Assembly: GCA_024345305.1 (NCBI GenBank)
Contig: BRON01000018.1
Span: 806,001-870,000 of the forward strand
Reading direction: 5' to 3'
From: Mrakia gelida
Taxonomy: Eukaryota; Basidiomycota; Tremellomycetes; Cystofilobasidiales; Mrakiaceae
DNA: 64,000 bases
Of the stretch, positions 10,333-22,600 are shown one piece after another. The notes under the pieces are model-generated. The model saw only the letters and a list, made by a program, of their open reading frames with translations, was not told the origin of the DNA and did not search any database. Made by a program: the position numbers and the translations under genes. Within the stretch, counting starts at the first letter, position 1; every line of letters begins with the position of its first letter.

Positions 10333-13300
10333 CCCCGAGAAGTCGCATTCCGAGCTCGATTTCTTCTTCCAGGACTGTCGAAAGAGGATTCGAAACGATA
10401 AGGGAAAGGAGGAGTCAGCAGAACGAGATACCGAGAGTAGGAGAACGAGGACGAGGCCAGGTGGGCCGAGACGCGTCGAACCGCGAGCGGTCGAAACGAA
10501 GGACGGGAAGAGAGAGAGAGCGGGGAGAGAGATGAGGATGGACTGATACGCACTTTCAATAGCTTTCACAACCCCCTTAGTCTTGTACGCGCTCTGAGCG
10601 AAAAGGAAAGGTCGTCCAAGTCCCACGGCACGAGCTCCGAGGCAGAGAGCTTTGAGGACGTCTGTCCCTCGTTGGATCCCTCCATCCTGTTGACAAAACG
10701 AAGACGAAGATGTGCGTTAGAGACGGAAAGGTGAGAGGGAGAAATGGAAGGCTGGGGACGAACGACGAAAACTTCGGTTTGAGTGAGAACCTCAGGATGA
10801 AGACGACGGATCTCCTGAAGGACGTCGATGGGGGGACGGGAGAACTCGAGCTGACGACCTGAGGGAGAGGGAACGAGAGTGTTTAGTCAGGAAGGAGAAG
10901 CAAGATGAAAGGTGAGAGGATGGATCTGAGAGCGTACCTCCGTGGTTCGAAAGCACTGGGATGGAGGAGCGAGTCGTCGGTCAGCTGAGCTCGACTCGTC
11001 GAGAGTTCGAGAATGAAGCTCGAGGACGTACCGATCCCGTCGACTTTGTGCTCGACACACAAGACGGCGTCCTGGACAGAAAAAGTGAAGCGAACGGACA
11101 CGCAGACGAGGAGGGAGGTCAGCGTCGCGACGGAAGCGAAACAAAGAAGAGTCGACCCGACGCGACTTCAAACTCGAACTCGAACTCACCTCAACCGTCT
11201 GAATTCCCTTCACGACCAAAGGCAAATCAGGCGCGATGCTCCTTATCCACGCAAGATCCTCCCAGCTCAGATCGGGGTCTTGAGTTCTGTGAGAAGTGCA
11301 AAGACGAACGAGGTTGAGTGAGTTCGGTTCGACCGTCTTCACAGATCAATCGAGAGCATGTAGGGACGCGACGCACCCCTGCGTCCGAACGTTCGAAGGC
11401 TTATCATCGGACGGCTGGAAAGGGGGGACGGAGATGAAGTCGGCGAGGGTTCCGAAAAGAGAAACGGAAGAGACGAAACATACGGGATCCCTCTCGAGCT
11501 GGAACTGCCGATCTTGTACTCGCTTCCCCAGCACCGGAGTATCAACGGTGAGGTAGATAGCGTTCATCCCTTGGCTGACGGCGTGTCGAATAGCTTGCTC
11601 AGTTTTGACTCGATCGGGCCTGAGGAAACGAAGCGAAGTGACAACAACGACGTGTCGAAAAAAGGAAGTCAGCTCGACGACGACGAAGGTGAAGAAGGCA
11701 AGAGCGAACCAAGGACTGACATTGTGTAAAGCTGCCAACCAAGTTTCTGATCAGGTTGTCGAACCGAGTTGATCTCCTCGAGGGAGCAGGAAGCGACGTG
11801 GCTGATGACTTGGAGGATTCCTTTTTGAGCGCTGGAAGAACGAGGGGGGAGTCAGTATCAACGTCCAAAAGGTCAGCGGAAGGACAGGGAAGGGGAGCAC
11901 TGACGCTCCCTGAGTAAGGTTCATCTCTCCATCCTCGTCTCCCAATCGAGCGAGAGCTGCTGGACTGCGAGGAACGGCATGACGAAAACGAGGGGAGAAG
12001 CGTCGAACGAAGTCAGCTCTCTCTGTCTCGTTCTGAACGCGATCGATCCCTTTTCCTTCTTCAACGCCACTCTTACCAAACTGAGTACGTAGACAGCTAA
12101 AGAAGGTTTATCACTCACCTGATATAAATCGGCAAACTCGACTTAATCCCCAAGATCGTCGTCGACGCGTCGACGTTCTTGACCTTCCTCAGCACTCTCG
12201 GCCTGAACAGGATCCGCGAGTAGGCGGTGTTGGCGTGATCTCGAGAGGAGGCTCCGTCGGCGGCGGAGTAGTAGTAGGCCCAAGCATGTTTGGAGAGGAT
12301 CTTTTCGGCGAGGATCTGGAGGAGGAAGAAGAGGGTGCGTGAGTTTGACGTCGAGTCGTCGCGAACGAAGAGGAAGAGAGGAAGAGAGGGAGTAGGACGG
12401 ACTTGGAAGTCCAAGATGTTAACCATCGTATCTACGAACGAGCAAGCGAAACCCTCCCAACAAGTCAGCATCCTCGTCTCTCAGCCCCACTCTCGAACCA
12501 ACTCGCCCAACGAACGGACTCACCAACATGAGGGATCTCCGCTCTCGCCTTCCTAACCCTCTCCTCATCCTCCAACTCCGCCTCACTCTTCCGTACCCTC
12601 ACTCCCTCCACATCCCTCGGATCCAGTTTCCCCACGCACTTCTCCGGGGCGAGATGGTTCTGCAGAGTGAGAGGAGGATGGATGGGAGCGAAAAGCGAGG
12701 AGACGTCCTTCCCTGAGTTGGTGAGGATGATTTTGGACCCTCCGGGCTGTCAACGCGAAACGAGACGAGTCAGGATACGAAGGGGTTGGAGAGAGTGAGA
12801 TGAAGGTGGACGACGAACATGTTTATCCACGAAATCAGTCACGCTGAGAAAGGAAGTTGGATCGAGTGTCAGCGCGAGCTCACCCACTCCCTCTCTCTCT
12901 CGTGTCCTCCCCTCCCTCTTTCCACCCCAACCCAAGTACCCGAAGAATGTACAGAAGCGTGGCATCAAACTCACTCCCAAACATCCCCATCCACCACAAC
13001 CCAGATCCCTTCCTCCTTACTCGTGTGCCTTCCCAGTTCAGCAGCCGAGATGAGCCCTCTCTCCGGGTTCTTCCCTCCCTCGACTTGTTTCCCCTCATCG
13101 AGCTGTATGACCTCCGAGGGGAAAAAAGCATAGAGCGCTAAAGGGAGAGCGATGGCGAAGGGGAGGAGCCGAAAGGATGGGTAGGGGACAGAGGAGGGGG
13201 GAGGAGGTGTTGAGCTCGACGGAGACGGAGGAGTTGAGCTTGAGCTTGACGAGCGTGAGAAGCGGGCCGAGGAAGGAGGGTTGGCAGCGCGAGGTCGGAG

Positions 13301-13336
13301 GAGGGTTCGTTGGAGGGATGAGGATCGGGAGGCCAT
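10259..13336 (-). CDS. CYB2: L-lactate dehydrogenase (cytochrome b2)
   Basis: Fifteen exons give 559 residues. The enzyme oxidises L-lactate to pyruvate in the mitochondrial intermembrane space and passes electrons to cytochrome c. The N terminus is an Arg/Ser-rich presequence followed by a hydrophobic segment ([16 protein letters not shown]). A cytochrome b5 domain follows, with the heme ligand motif HPGG split by an intron and a second His in [10 protein letters not shown]. The FMN-barrel part includes LYLTVDTP-like [13 protein letters not shown], the catalytic-His motif [13 protein letters not shown] and [18 protein letters not shown]. It ends [15 protein letters not shown]. Exon 12 is only 18 nt (10955-10938) and encodes the catalytic VLSNHGG core. 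All junctions keep phase. Identification is secure. Confidence 0.93.
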
Positions 13337-13916
13337 TGTTTCGAAAGCGGAGGGGGAGGGTGGATGTGGGTGTGAGAAGGGAAAGAGGATGGGAGGGAAG
13401 AAGGGTGTGGTGAAAAGGGCGAGCTCGCCATTCGTCCGCTCATCGCCGAAACGTCCATTTATCTTCCTTGATCTGGTTTGGCCCGATGTGCGAGTAGGGT
13501 GGGAGAGTGTACGAACGACTTGGAAAGCTTTTGACGTTGGAAGAAACGAGCTGGAAGCGGAGCAGTGTTGTCTACGCGACGCAGATTCGGTTTCGTCGCG
13601 TCGACGTCGCCTCGCTCGAACGTCGTTTGATCTTTCGACCTCCTTCCTACTTAATCCCATTGCTCTGTTCAGTCAAACACCTCAACCGTCCTAATCTCTG
13701 TGAGACGCAGAGCTGATCTTTCACCCCCCAGCTCATCGCTCGAACGGACGCGACTCTCTTTCCCTCCCTTCCCCCCTTCCCTTCCCTGTCCCCCTCAGCT
13801 TAACCCAAACAAAAAGGCATCTCAGACCCAAAACCAACCCTGTCCATCCCCTCCCCCTCTCTCCCCTCTCACCTTCTCACCAAACCCGACCCCAACGAAA
13901 ACCCGCCAACGGGTTT
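13337..13916. other. Spacer between CYB2 start and SEC53 stop
   Basis: This 580-nt region carries the CYB2 promoter and leader (minus strand) and the SEC53 3' flank. I saw pyrimidine-rich stretches but no further conserved exon. Confidence 0.4.
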
Positions 13917-15838
13917 TTACTTCTTCCCACTCAAGAACAACTCGTTCAAGATCTTGATCGTATCCTCCGGCTTGGTCACTGCGTGTCCGATCGTTCGAGG
14001 ATCAGCGTAGATCTCGTAGTCGTTTCCGCCCTGCCATCACGAACGAAACAAAAGGGGGTGTGAGTTTGGGGAGGGGAGAGAAGGAAGGAGGGGGGAGAAG
14101 GGAGAGGAGAGACGAAGGAGGTACTGACCTTGTAGGTCTGTGTGGCGGTTGGTGACAAGGGAAAGGTGGGACAGAGTTAGCGGGGAGAGAAAAAGGGAGG
14201 GTGGAAGGATGAAAGGGAGGGAGGCAGGACGAACGTGATCTCCAAAGAAGTGAATGTCCGTGAACCCTTCGCCGGCGATGTGGTTCAGAGAGTAGGTCTT
14301 GTCCCAGCCTGAACGAATGCGAAAGTGGGGATGTTAGCGTTGAAATTAGTTGGGGGAGGTAGGGAGAGGGTGGAAGGGGGTGAACGAACCAGCGGGGAAC
14401 TTGAAGAGGGAAAGGACGCGAAGGGGTGGTTAGTTGTTGAGCTCAGCAGCGGTCGCCTCGTTCCAAAGAGAGAGCGAGAAGGGAGAGAGGCAAAGAGGGA
14501 GGATAGACTGACGACATCGAAACTGATCTGACCTCCGATGGAGAAGGTCAACCCGTAATCGGCGAACTTCTCCTTGAGGATCTCAACGAACTTGGATCGG
14601 ACGTTGTGGATCTTGTCGTAGGCCTGGAAGTCAAGTCGTTCTTGGATGCTGTAGCGAACACGAACACGAGACCCAGCCAGAACAACGAGTCAGTCGGGAC
14701 GAGGTGGGCGAAGAGAGAGGGAGGGCCGGTGGAGTGAGGCGGGAAGGGAGGTAAGGGAAGGGGAACGAGTTGAGCTCGCGAGCTCGCAAGAGGAGGGAGG
14801 GAGGAGAAGAACGAACCTAGCGTTACGACCGATGGGAGAGACGTTGATCATTCCGTTTCGGAACTCGACGAAGGTACCCCTGCACACAAACAAATCCAAG
14901 ATGTCATAAAATCGACAACAGAGATGGGAGAGAGAGAGTCAGCGAAGAGGGAGGTGAGACTTGGTTCGAGCCGAGGAAGGGAGGGAGGTTCGAGCTCGGT
15001 TTCTCGAGTGTGCATGCGCGTGGGTGAGAACGGTGCACCTACCTCTTCATGGGGATATCCAAATCTGCGATGTAGTGCAAGATGAAGTTGACGAGAGGTT
15101 TGTACCTCTCCTCTCCTACGAACTTGATGAACGATTCAGATGCGAGAGGTTGGCCGAGCTTGTATGCGGTGAGGCCGTTCTCGGCGAAGGCGAAGTCGAA
15201 GAACTGGACGGCTGGGGCAAGGTGAAGAAGGCAGAAGGATCAAGGTGAGCTCGGGAGAAGAGGAGAGGGGACCAGAGGGGGGAGGGAGGAGGCAGGAGGC
15301 AGGAGGACTGGGCTGAACGAAAGGCAGTCGAGTCGAGCTCATCTCTCTCGTTCTCCCTTCCTTCGCCTCCCTTCGTTCCTCGTTTCCTCCCAACGCGAGC
15401 TGACTCTTCCAGAACGAGAAGAAAGAGGGTAAGAACTCACCATCGATTCCGTGAACTGAGATCTGTTCCGAGATCTTTACGAGATCTGATCCTCCAACGA
15501 AAGCGATCGTGCATTGCTCCTTCAACTTCTGGAGAGTCTCAATCATCTCGACAGAAGCAGCCTGCAGAAACCAAGGTGGGAGGGTTAGGTTAGCGACCGT
15601 TGCTAGGGTGAAAGAAGGGGGGTGTGAGTGTAGGAGAGAGACGAGAGAACGTACCTGTCGAGCGAGGGAAAGAGTCCCATCGACATCGCTGGCGAACGAG
15701 CGAGGGGAATCAAGCAGGCGCGTTTAGCTCGTTTCGTTCGAGCTCTTCAAGATGCTACGAGGATGAACTTCGCGTGACTCACAACATGCAGATGGTGTGA
15801 GGATGAGGTCGAGAAGAGAAGGGAGTGGAGGAAGCCAT
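13917..15838 (-). CDS. SEC53: Phosphomannomutase
   Basis: Ten exons give 261 residues, close to the 254 of yeast Sec53. The cytosolic enzyme converts mannose-6-phosphate to mannose-1-phosphate for GDP-mannose, needed for N-glycans, O-mannosylation and GPI anchors. The HAD-family signature reads [14 protein letters not shown], with the aspartate nucleophile in DVDGT. Later blocks include [61 protein letters not shown] and HFFGDHTYKGGNDYEI. Two micro-exons of 10 nt (14399-14390, FPAG) and 9 nt (14137-14129, TYK) are needed to keep these conserved blocks intact. Start chosen at 15838 because MASSTPFSS splices in frame to MFDVDGT. Identification is secure. Confidence 0.95.
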
Positions 15839-16269
15839 GACTGGAAGAAAGAGGGCGAAGGACGTGGTTGGGAGGAGCTCGCGAAAGGGAAGGGACGAAC
15901 GAAACGAAACGTGAGGTTCGATTCAGATTTAGGTTTCAAACTCCGTTCGCGTCTTCCACCGTGGAAGGTCTAGCTTCGCTGGCAGAGAGAGGGGGAAGGT
16001 CATCTGAGTGGGTGCGAGATGCGCGAGATCGATTCGTTTCGGGAAGGCAGTTTTTCCAGTGAAAGTGGACGCGCCCGAATCCGTCGACGGGCGACCCTCT
16101 CGGTTTGTCTCGTCGCGAACGCGTTCTTCCTCCTCTGAGCTACTTCAGGGTCTTGACAGAGTGAAGAGAAGATGATCGAAGTCGTAAAACATCAGAATTC
16201 AAGAAGGAACAATCGAACGAAAGCAAAACCTATCAAGGCGCGAAACGAAGACGAGACAAGAAGAAAAGA
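15839..16269. promoter_or_regulatory. SEC53 upstream region / KRI1 3' flank
   Basis: These 431 nt upstream of SEC53 on the minus strand also hold the KRI1 3' end. No exon-like block or named element was recognised. Confidence 0.35.
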
Positions 16270-19200
16270 TCACTCGACCTTCCTCTTCTTACTCGCCGAC
16301 CCCTCCTCCACCACCTCTCCCCCAGCACCCTCCCCACCTTCAGCAGCCTTCTCCCTAGTCCTCTCCTTCTTCCCCTTCCTCTTCTTCCCCTTCCCAGCCT
16401 CAACCTTCACATCATTGCTCCCCGTCCCCCTCGCCCCGTTGTTCCCGTACTTGTTCTTCTTCAAGTCGGTCTCCTCTCCCCAAGTCCTTCCCTTCAGCGC
16501 CTTCCTGAGCTCCCAAAGTCGCTTATCTCGTCCCGTTCGACCGGCTCCAGCTCCTCCGTCGGATCGATAGGCGGCGTACTGCTTGACTCCGAGGAAGGTG
16601 TTGAGTTCCGTGTCGGTGGCGAGGAGGATTTCAGCGGGGGTGAGACCGTAGGTTTGAGGGGTTGTTTTGGTGTAGTGGAAACGGGTGGGGAGGGAACCGA
16701 TCTGGTAGGAGGAGGAGGGGGGAAGAAGGAGAGGGGGGGGGTTAGGTTGAGCGAGAGGGGACGAGACGCGTCGAGAGATAGACGAAGAGGACGCACCATA
16801 TCCTCGTGATCAAGAGCGTAGTACTCGTCCATGATCTCCTCAACCTTCTTCTTCTTCTCCTCCTCGGTCCCAACGAAGGGAACTTCGGGTTCCTGTTCTC
16901 CCGTCTCCGCGGTCGCCTCGACATCCTCGGCTCCGTCTTTAGACTTCTTGGACTTCTTCTTCTGCTTCTTCTTCTTGTCCTTCCGAGATGATGTCGAGGG
17001 CTCGTCCATGAAGTCGGCGTCCTGTGGGAAGAGAAGACAAGAAAAGGAAGAACGCCATGTCAGTCGAGCGAGAGACGCGACGAAAAAAGAGAAAAATGAG
17101 ACAGACGAACCATGTTGATGGGAGCATCGTCTTCCTCCTCCTCCATCATGTCATCTCCCCAATCCATACCCTCTCCACCCTCCAAACCCTCGGCTCCCTC
17201 CTCTCCCTCCTCCATACCGTAAGCGTAACCCTCCTCGCCTCCGAACTCGTCGTCCCAGGTCGGTTTCTCTCCGTCCTGTGGAGTGAAACAACCGAAACGA
17301 ACACGAGTCAGCGAGGATGTTGAGAAAGCTTGGAGAAGAGAACAGGGAAGTGGAGAACGAACATCATCTCCCCAGTCGTTCCCAGACTCGAACAAAGCGG
17401 CGATCTTCTGGTCGTGGGCACTCTCGTCGAAGTCGGCGTCGAGGTCGAGGTCGTCCATCGTGAGCTCTGTTTGGGATGAAGGAAGGAAGAAGAGGACACG
17501 AAGTCAGTAAAATCGTCAGGAGACACTCGTAGCTAAGTCGAGGAACCTTCCGAGCTCGACGTGGGACGCGAACCAGAACGAAGCAAGACGCGTCGAAACG
17601 AAACGCGAACGGACCTTTCCCGTCCTTCCCTAGACCGAGCAGCAACAGCTTCTTCTCCATCTCCCTCCTCTTCTCTCCCTTGATCTTCCTCCTCTCCTCC
17701 TCCCTCTTAGCCTTCTCCTCAGCCTTCTTCTCCTTCCTCAGCTCCCTAGCGTCCTTCCTAGCCGTGTCGGGTCGTCGAGCGAGAGCAGGGAGAGCTCGAG
17801 GATGAGTTGGGATGACGGCGGCTCCACTGAGAGAAGGCGAGAACCGACAAAAGCATAAGAAGAGAAGAGAGAGAATGGTTAGTTGGCAGAAAGGAAGGAA
17901 GCAAGGGGAAATGAAGGGGTGACGAACGGTTCCTCGAATCGGAAGTTGTACCTCGTCTCGAACTCCTCGGCCTTGTCGTCGAATCCTTCCTCGTCGGGTG
18001 CGGCTCCTCCCTCATCCGCGGAGAGGTCCGAGTTCTCTTCGTCAGCCTTCTTCTTGGACTTCTTGGGTTTGGCGACGATCTCGTTGTAGGAAGGGACGTG
18101 ATCTTGAGAGCGGTCGATCCAGCCTCGGTTGAGGATGTAGCTGAGGGACGAGGTAAAGCGAGTAAACGGGTGAGCTACAGTTTGAGGGGGAGAGAGAGAC
18201 TTGGGTAGTATGAGATGATGGTGGTGAGTCAAGAGCAAAGACTCACTCGAGCAAGAACTCCTCGTCCTTCTGCTTCTTCTCCTCCTCCGTCAAGGGGACC
18301 TTGACCTTAGGCTTCCTCTTGACTCTCTTCCTCTTCTTCTTCTCACCCTCGACACCTTCCACCTTCTCCTCTCCCTCTCCAACCTTCTCACCCAAATCAT
18401 CCTCTCCCTCGTCGTCGTCGCTCTCCTGCTCATCACCTCCAGCGACCTTCTTCCCGAGTCCAAGAGCCTCCCTGATCCCCTCCTCCCCTCCTCCACTCCC
18501 CAACAAGAACCTCCTGTACTCCTCATCCTCCATCTCCTCCTCTCCGTTCACACCCTCCTTCCTAACGCTGAAGAGCCCCCCGCTCTCGTCGTCCCCGTCG
18601 GCTCCGTAGTCGACCTTGAAAGCGTTGAGGGTCTCCTGTCGCAGAGCTTCCTGCTCCTCTGCGTGAGTGGGTGGACGAGGGAGGGAAGGGTCGAAGGAGG
18701 AGGAAGGATCGGCTGAGGAGAGGAGAGCTTGTCGTTGGAAGTCGGAGAGGAGGAAAGGTTTTGTTTGTTTGGATTTCTTGGAGAGTCCGTTGGAGGAGGA
18801 GCTGGTGGGAGGAGGTTGGGAAGCGGAGGAGAGGAGGAGAGCAGCGGTTTCCTCTGTGGGTTGAGGAATCAAGCGAAGGTGATATAGAGCAAATCGAGAG
18901 GTACGTCAGTGACCGAGCCAGTGATATAAATAAGTAAGACTTCAGAGAGGCGAAAGACTCAGACTCACCTTCAAAGACGTTCCTGCCTTCCTCGACTCCT
19001 TCTCCTCGTCGAATCCTCGTCAACGTTCGAAGGATGGCAGCATCCATCACAGGAGTAAGCTCTTCTCCATCCTCATCTTCAGTCTCATCGCTCGAGTCGG
19101 TTTCCGAGTTCTCCGAGTCAGATCCAGCAGCAGCGTTGGTCGTAGTAGGACCTTGGGAGGATGGGGAAAGGGAAGGGAGGGAAGGGTGAGCTCGAAGGAA

Positions 19201-19306
19201 GAAGCGAACGAGAACGCCGAGAGACTGGAAGAGCCGACTCACGACGAGTTCCTAAGGGAGCAGCGTTGGCGTTCCCGTATGAGGGTTTCGCAGGTCGACC
19301 TGACAT
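16270..19306 (-). CDS. KRI1: Ribosome biogenesis protein Kri1
   Basis: Nine exons give 734 residues. Kri1 is a nucleolar factor for 40S subunit assembly that binds Krr1. Family hallmarks are YILNRGWIDRSQDHVPSYNE (start of the exon at 18140), the acidic blocks DWGDDMMEEEEDD, and the C-terminal block YGLTPAEILLATDTELNTFL followed by VKQYAAYR. The tail is lysine-rich (KKRKGKKERTREKA, ending SKKRKVE) and looks like a nuclear or nucleolar localisation signal. The N terminus MSGRPAKPSYGNANAAPLG is encoded by a 64-nt exon. It is longer than the yeast protein because of acidic and basic low-complexity inserts. It is divergent from FAB1 with a 344-nt spacer. Identification is secure. Confidence 0.9.
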
Positions 19307-19650
19307 GGTAGAGAAAGGAGAAGGGGGGAAGAGGGAGAGGCTGGTGGTTTGGAGAGGAAGGGAGGGAGGGAAGGAGGAGGTCGAGGTGAGCTCGAAATTT
19401 CAGACTGCGCTCTTCGGGGAGATGTTGATTTGTTTTTGTTTTGATTTTTAGATCGAGTTGAAGTTGAGAATCGGAGGTTGTTCGTAGAGTCGAATGACTC
19501 GGAAGAAAATTCTCTCAAAGACGGGTTTGGACGCGTCTGTTGAGGTCCCTCCCCGCCTTTCCCCTCAAACCGCCAGCATCGACCCTTCCTTCCCTCTCCC
19601 TCCCTTCCCTCTTCTCTCTCTCTCGCTCACCTTCTCTCCCTCTCCTCAGG
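19307..19650. promoter_or_regulatory. Divergent promoter region, KRI1 / FAB1
   Basis: This is 344 nt between divergent starts. The last 100 nt on the + side are CT-rich and end in a CCTCAG acceptor one base before the FAB1 ATG, which suggests a 5'-UTR intron. One GACGCGTC palindrome lies near 19525. Confidence 0.4.
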
Positions 19651-22600
19651 ATGGAGACTCCCTCGTCTCCGTCTCCTCTCCCTCTGGCTCCCTTGGCCAC
19701 CTCCGCTCGACCCTCCTCCAACGTGTCCTCTTCGAGCACTCCCAAGCCTTCGAAGCGACGTTCGACTCTCCCTCCTCTGGTTCCTCCCACTCCTCCTCCT
19801 CGACCTCGCACCCCTCCCCAACTCTACTCGGTGAACCCTTACGGAGATGAAGAGGATCAAGGCTCAGTTAACCAGATCGTTACTCTCGGTTTCAACAAAC
19901 TCATGGATGGTTTCAAGAAGACCTTTGGACCAACAACGACCGCCTCGACCTCGACCTCAACAACAGCTAGCTCGGGAGGAGGAGGAGGGAGCGGAGGCAG
20001 TTCCCCCGTAGGAGGTAGCTTTCTCGATGGACTCGTATCCTCGTCGTCAAGAAACCGAGTAGACAGCTCAGGGAGTGCAGGCAGTAGCTCCAAGGGTCTG
20101 GGAGGAGCAGGAGGAACGGGAGGAGGAGGAGGTCGAGCTTCACCCGCTGCTTCGGCGATGGACGATGGAAGCAGGTCCCTTCGGTCGCTAGGGACAGTAT
20201 CGGAAGGGTCCGAGGGAGCTTCGGGAGGAGGAGGATCTATACCTATTCGAGGTCTGATGGGTCCTCCTCCTCCCAGAACAGCATCTCAGAGGCTAGCAGC
20301 TTCGGTAGCTCAGGATTCATCGTCCGCCTCGCTTTCCTCCTCCTCCTCTTCCCCTTCCTCTCGACCTCCCAACCATCTCAAGATCGTACCCATCCCTCAT
20401 CTGTCCAAAAACTCAGCTTCCTCCTCCTCTACCTCCCGGAGCAACCTCTCCCACTCTCGACCCACCAAAGGCCCTCCTCCGCCTCCTCCTCACCTCCGCT
20501 CGTCCCTCTCCTCCTCAACCTCCTCTCCGCGTCCCCGTCCACCACCAACGTTCTCCACTCGCTTCTCCTCCTCGGCCAGCAAACCTTCCTCAGCAGCACC
20601 CGTCACCTCCTTCGATCCCGCCTCAGGTCAAACCATCTCCTCCCACTCCAAAGATCAACTCTCCTCCTCGGCGGGATCCCTCATCAACTCGAACTTCGAC
20701 CCTTTCTCTCCCACCACTCCCTTATCCTCCTCCTACACTCGACCTCGTCACTCCTCTCTCACGGGATCCTTCTCCTCCCCTTCAGCAGCAACCGTCACTC
20801 CCACCATGAATCGATCTTCGCCCTACCAGCAGAACCACAACAGGAACTCAGGGAGCTCGTTCTCGTTCGCGGTGCCGGACTCGCCAGAAGGGACGATGGA
20901 CGACGATGCGAGGAGCGTGAGGAGTTTTGGAGCTGGAGTGAGCAGCTGGGCTGGAGTTGGAACGGGTGGGGTGAGGCCGAGGACGGAGAGTGCTAGTAGG
21001 GTCATCAGGAGGATTACGGGGGAGGCGTTGACGAAGGAGTTTTGGATGGCGGATGAGAGTGCGAAGGTGGTGAGTTTGATTCGTCTTCGTGTCGAGATGG
21101 ACAACTTTTGAGATCTCAGTCTGACCATGTTTCCTTCGACAGTGCTACGACTGTCAGAGTGCGTTCACAGCCTGGAGGAGGAAGCATCACTGTCGGATTT
21201 GCGGTGAGTGTCCGAGCTCGACGCGTCTTGCCTCGTCAAACCTTTGTGACGCTGATCCTTCTCCACCAACCTTCACCTTCTTCTTCTGAAAGGTCAAATC
21301 TTCTGCGTCCGATGCGCCTCGAACATCATCAAGGGGAACCGATTCGGAACAGACGGAAACCTACGAGTCTGCAATCTCTGCGTCAAGATCATGGACGAAT
21401 GTAGGCTCCCGTTTGTTCCTTGTCCTCGTCTCTGACCGTGACCTAAGCTGACCCTCTCCTTCCTCTTCTGCAGACGACGATGACGATGACGACCGTCGAT
21501 CCATCAACTCGGTCGCAACAGGCATCTTCCCGATGGCTCCTTCGATCCAACTCGACCCTCCACTCAACGACTACTCCTCCGCTCCTCCCTACTCTCCTTA
21601 CTCGCCTTTCACACCCTCTCCCTTCCTCTCCCAATCCTTCGGTCGAACCCTCGACTCAGCAACCCTCGGATCCATTTCGGAAACCACCTCCCTTCGACGT
21701 CGCGGATCCATCGAGGACGAATCGTCTCGACCTCTCACTCCCGACGCTCAGTTCCAACTCTACATGGGAGTCGGCCAAGGAAGACCCGATCGAGTCATCA
21801 GCGAAGGGAGCTCGAATGATACTGGGTGGGGAGGAGGAGGAGGAGGAGATCAGTTCCGAACGGCTTCGAACCCTGCTCCCTTCCGACGAGCCATCGGAGC
21901 AGACGACGACGATCAAGGAGGTCCTTCGACGTCGGTGGACGACTTGGGAGACGACGGATCACCTCCGATCTCGTCGACGGAACAGAGTCCCAACCTCAGC
22001 GAAGGAGGAGGAGGAGCGAACAAGGAGAACCAACGTCCCTTCGTCGCGTTCCCTAAGTCAACGACTCCCTCGACGTCCATCGCGCCCTTCGAACCTCGAC
22101 GTCCTCAGCTCAAGCAACTTGGAGAGTCGACCATCTCCTTCCCCTCTTCGTCTTCAGGTGGAGACCAGACGCCCGACATGTCGATCGACGAGCTAGGAGG
22201 AGGATCGAGTCAAGGAGGATCGGGAGGACTTCCTCCGTTCAGGTCGAGGCTGAGCTCGAGGTTCGATTCGAACGCGCCGTTGCCGCCTGCTGGGTTGATG
22301 AGGACGAGGTTGGAGTCGAGGTTTTCGATGTCGACGTTGACCTTGAACGAGATGGTGGGGGAGGCGAGCACGAACGGGAGTAGCACCGGTGGGAGGCCGA
22401 GAGCTTCGAGTTTGTCGTGAGTTTCGACGCGTCTCCGGTTTTTGCTCCGCCTTCGTCGTTCTCAAACTGACTCACCGTTCCTTTACCCCTCCTACTGACA
22501 TCAGTGCTCCCTCCCAAGAAATCTCCGGAGCCTCGATGCTTCACTTCCGTCGAATGCTTCGTCAAGCGATCAAGAAGAGCGGGATCCCGAACGGTCGTCA

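Noticed and set aside
18081..18140. Similarity between Kri1 DRSQDHVPSYNE and DQPRDHEPSYED in the 6.9-kb candidate
   Set aside because: Too short and unsupported by flanking sequence; treated as chance.
18301..18609. Plus-strand Ser/Pro-rich frame inside KRI1
   Set aside because: It is the complement of an acidic and lysine-rich KRI1 exon, so low-complexity coding in reverse.
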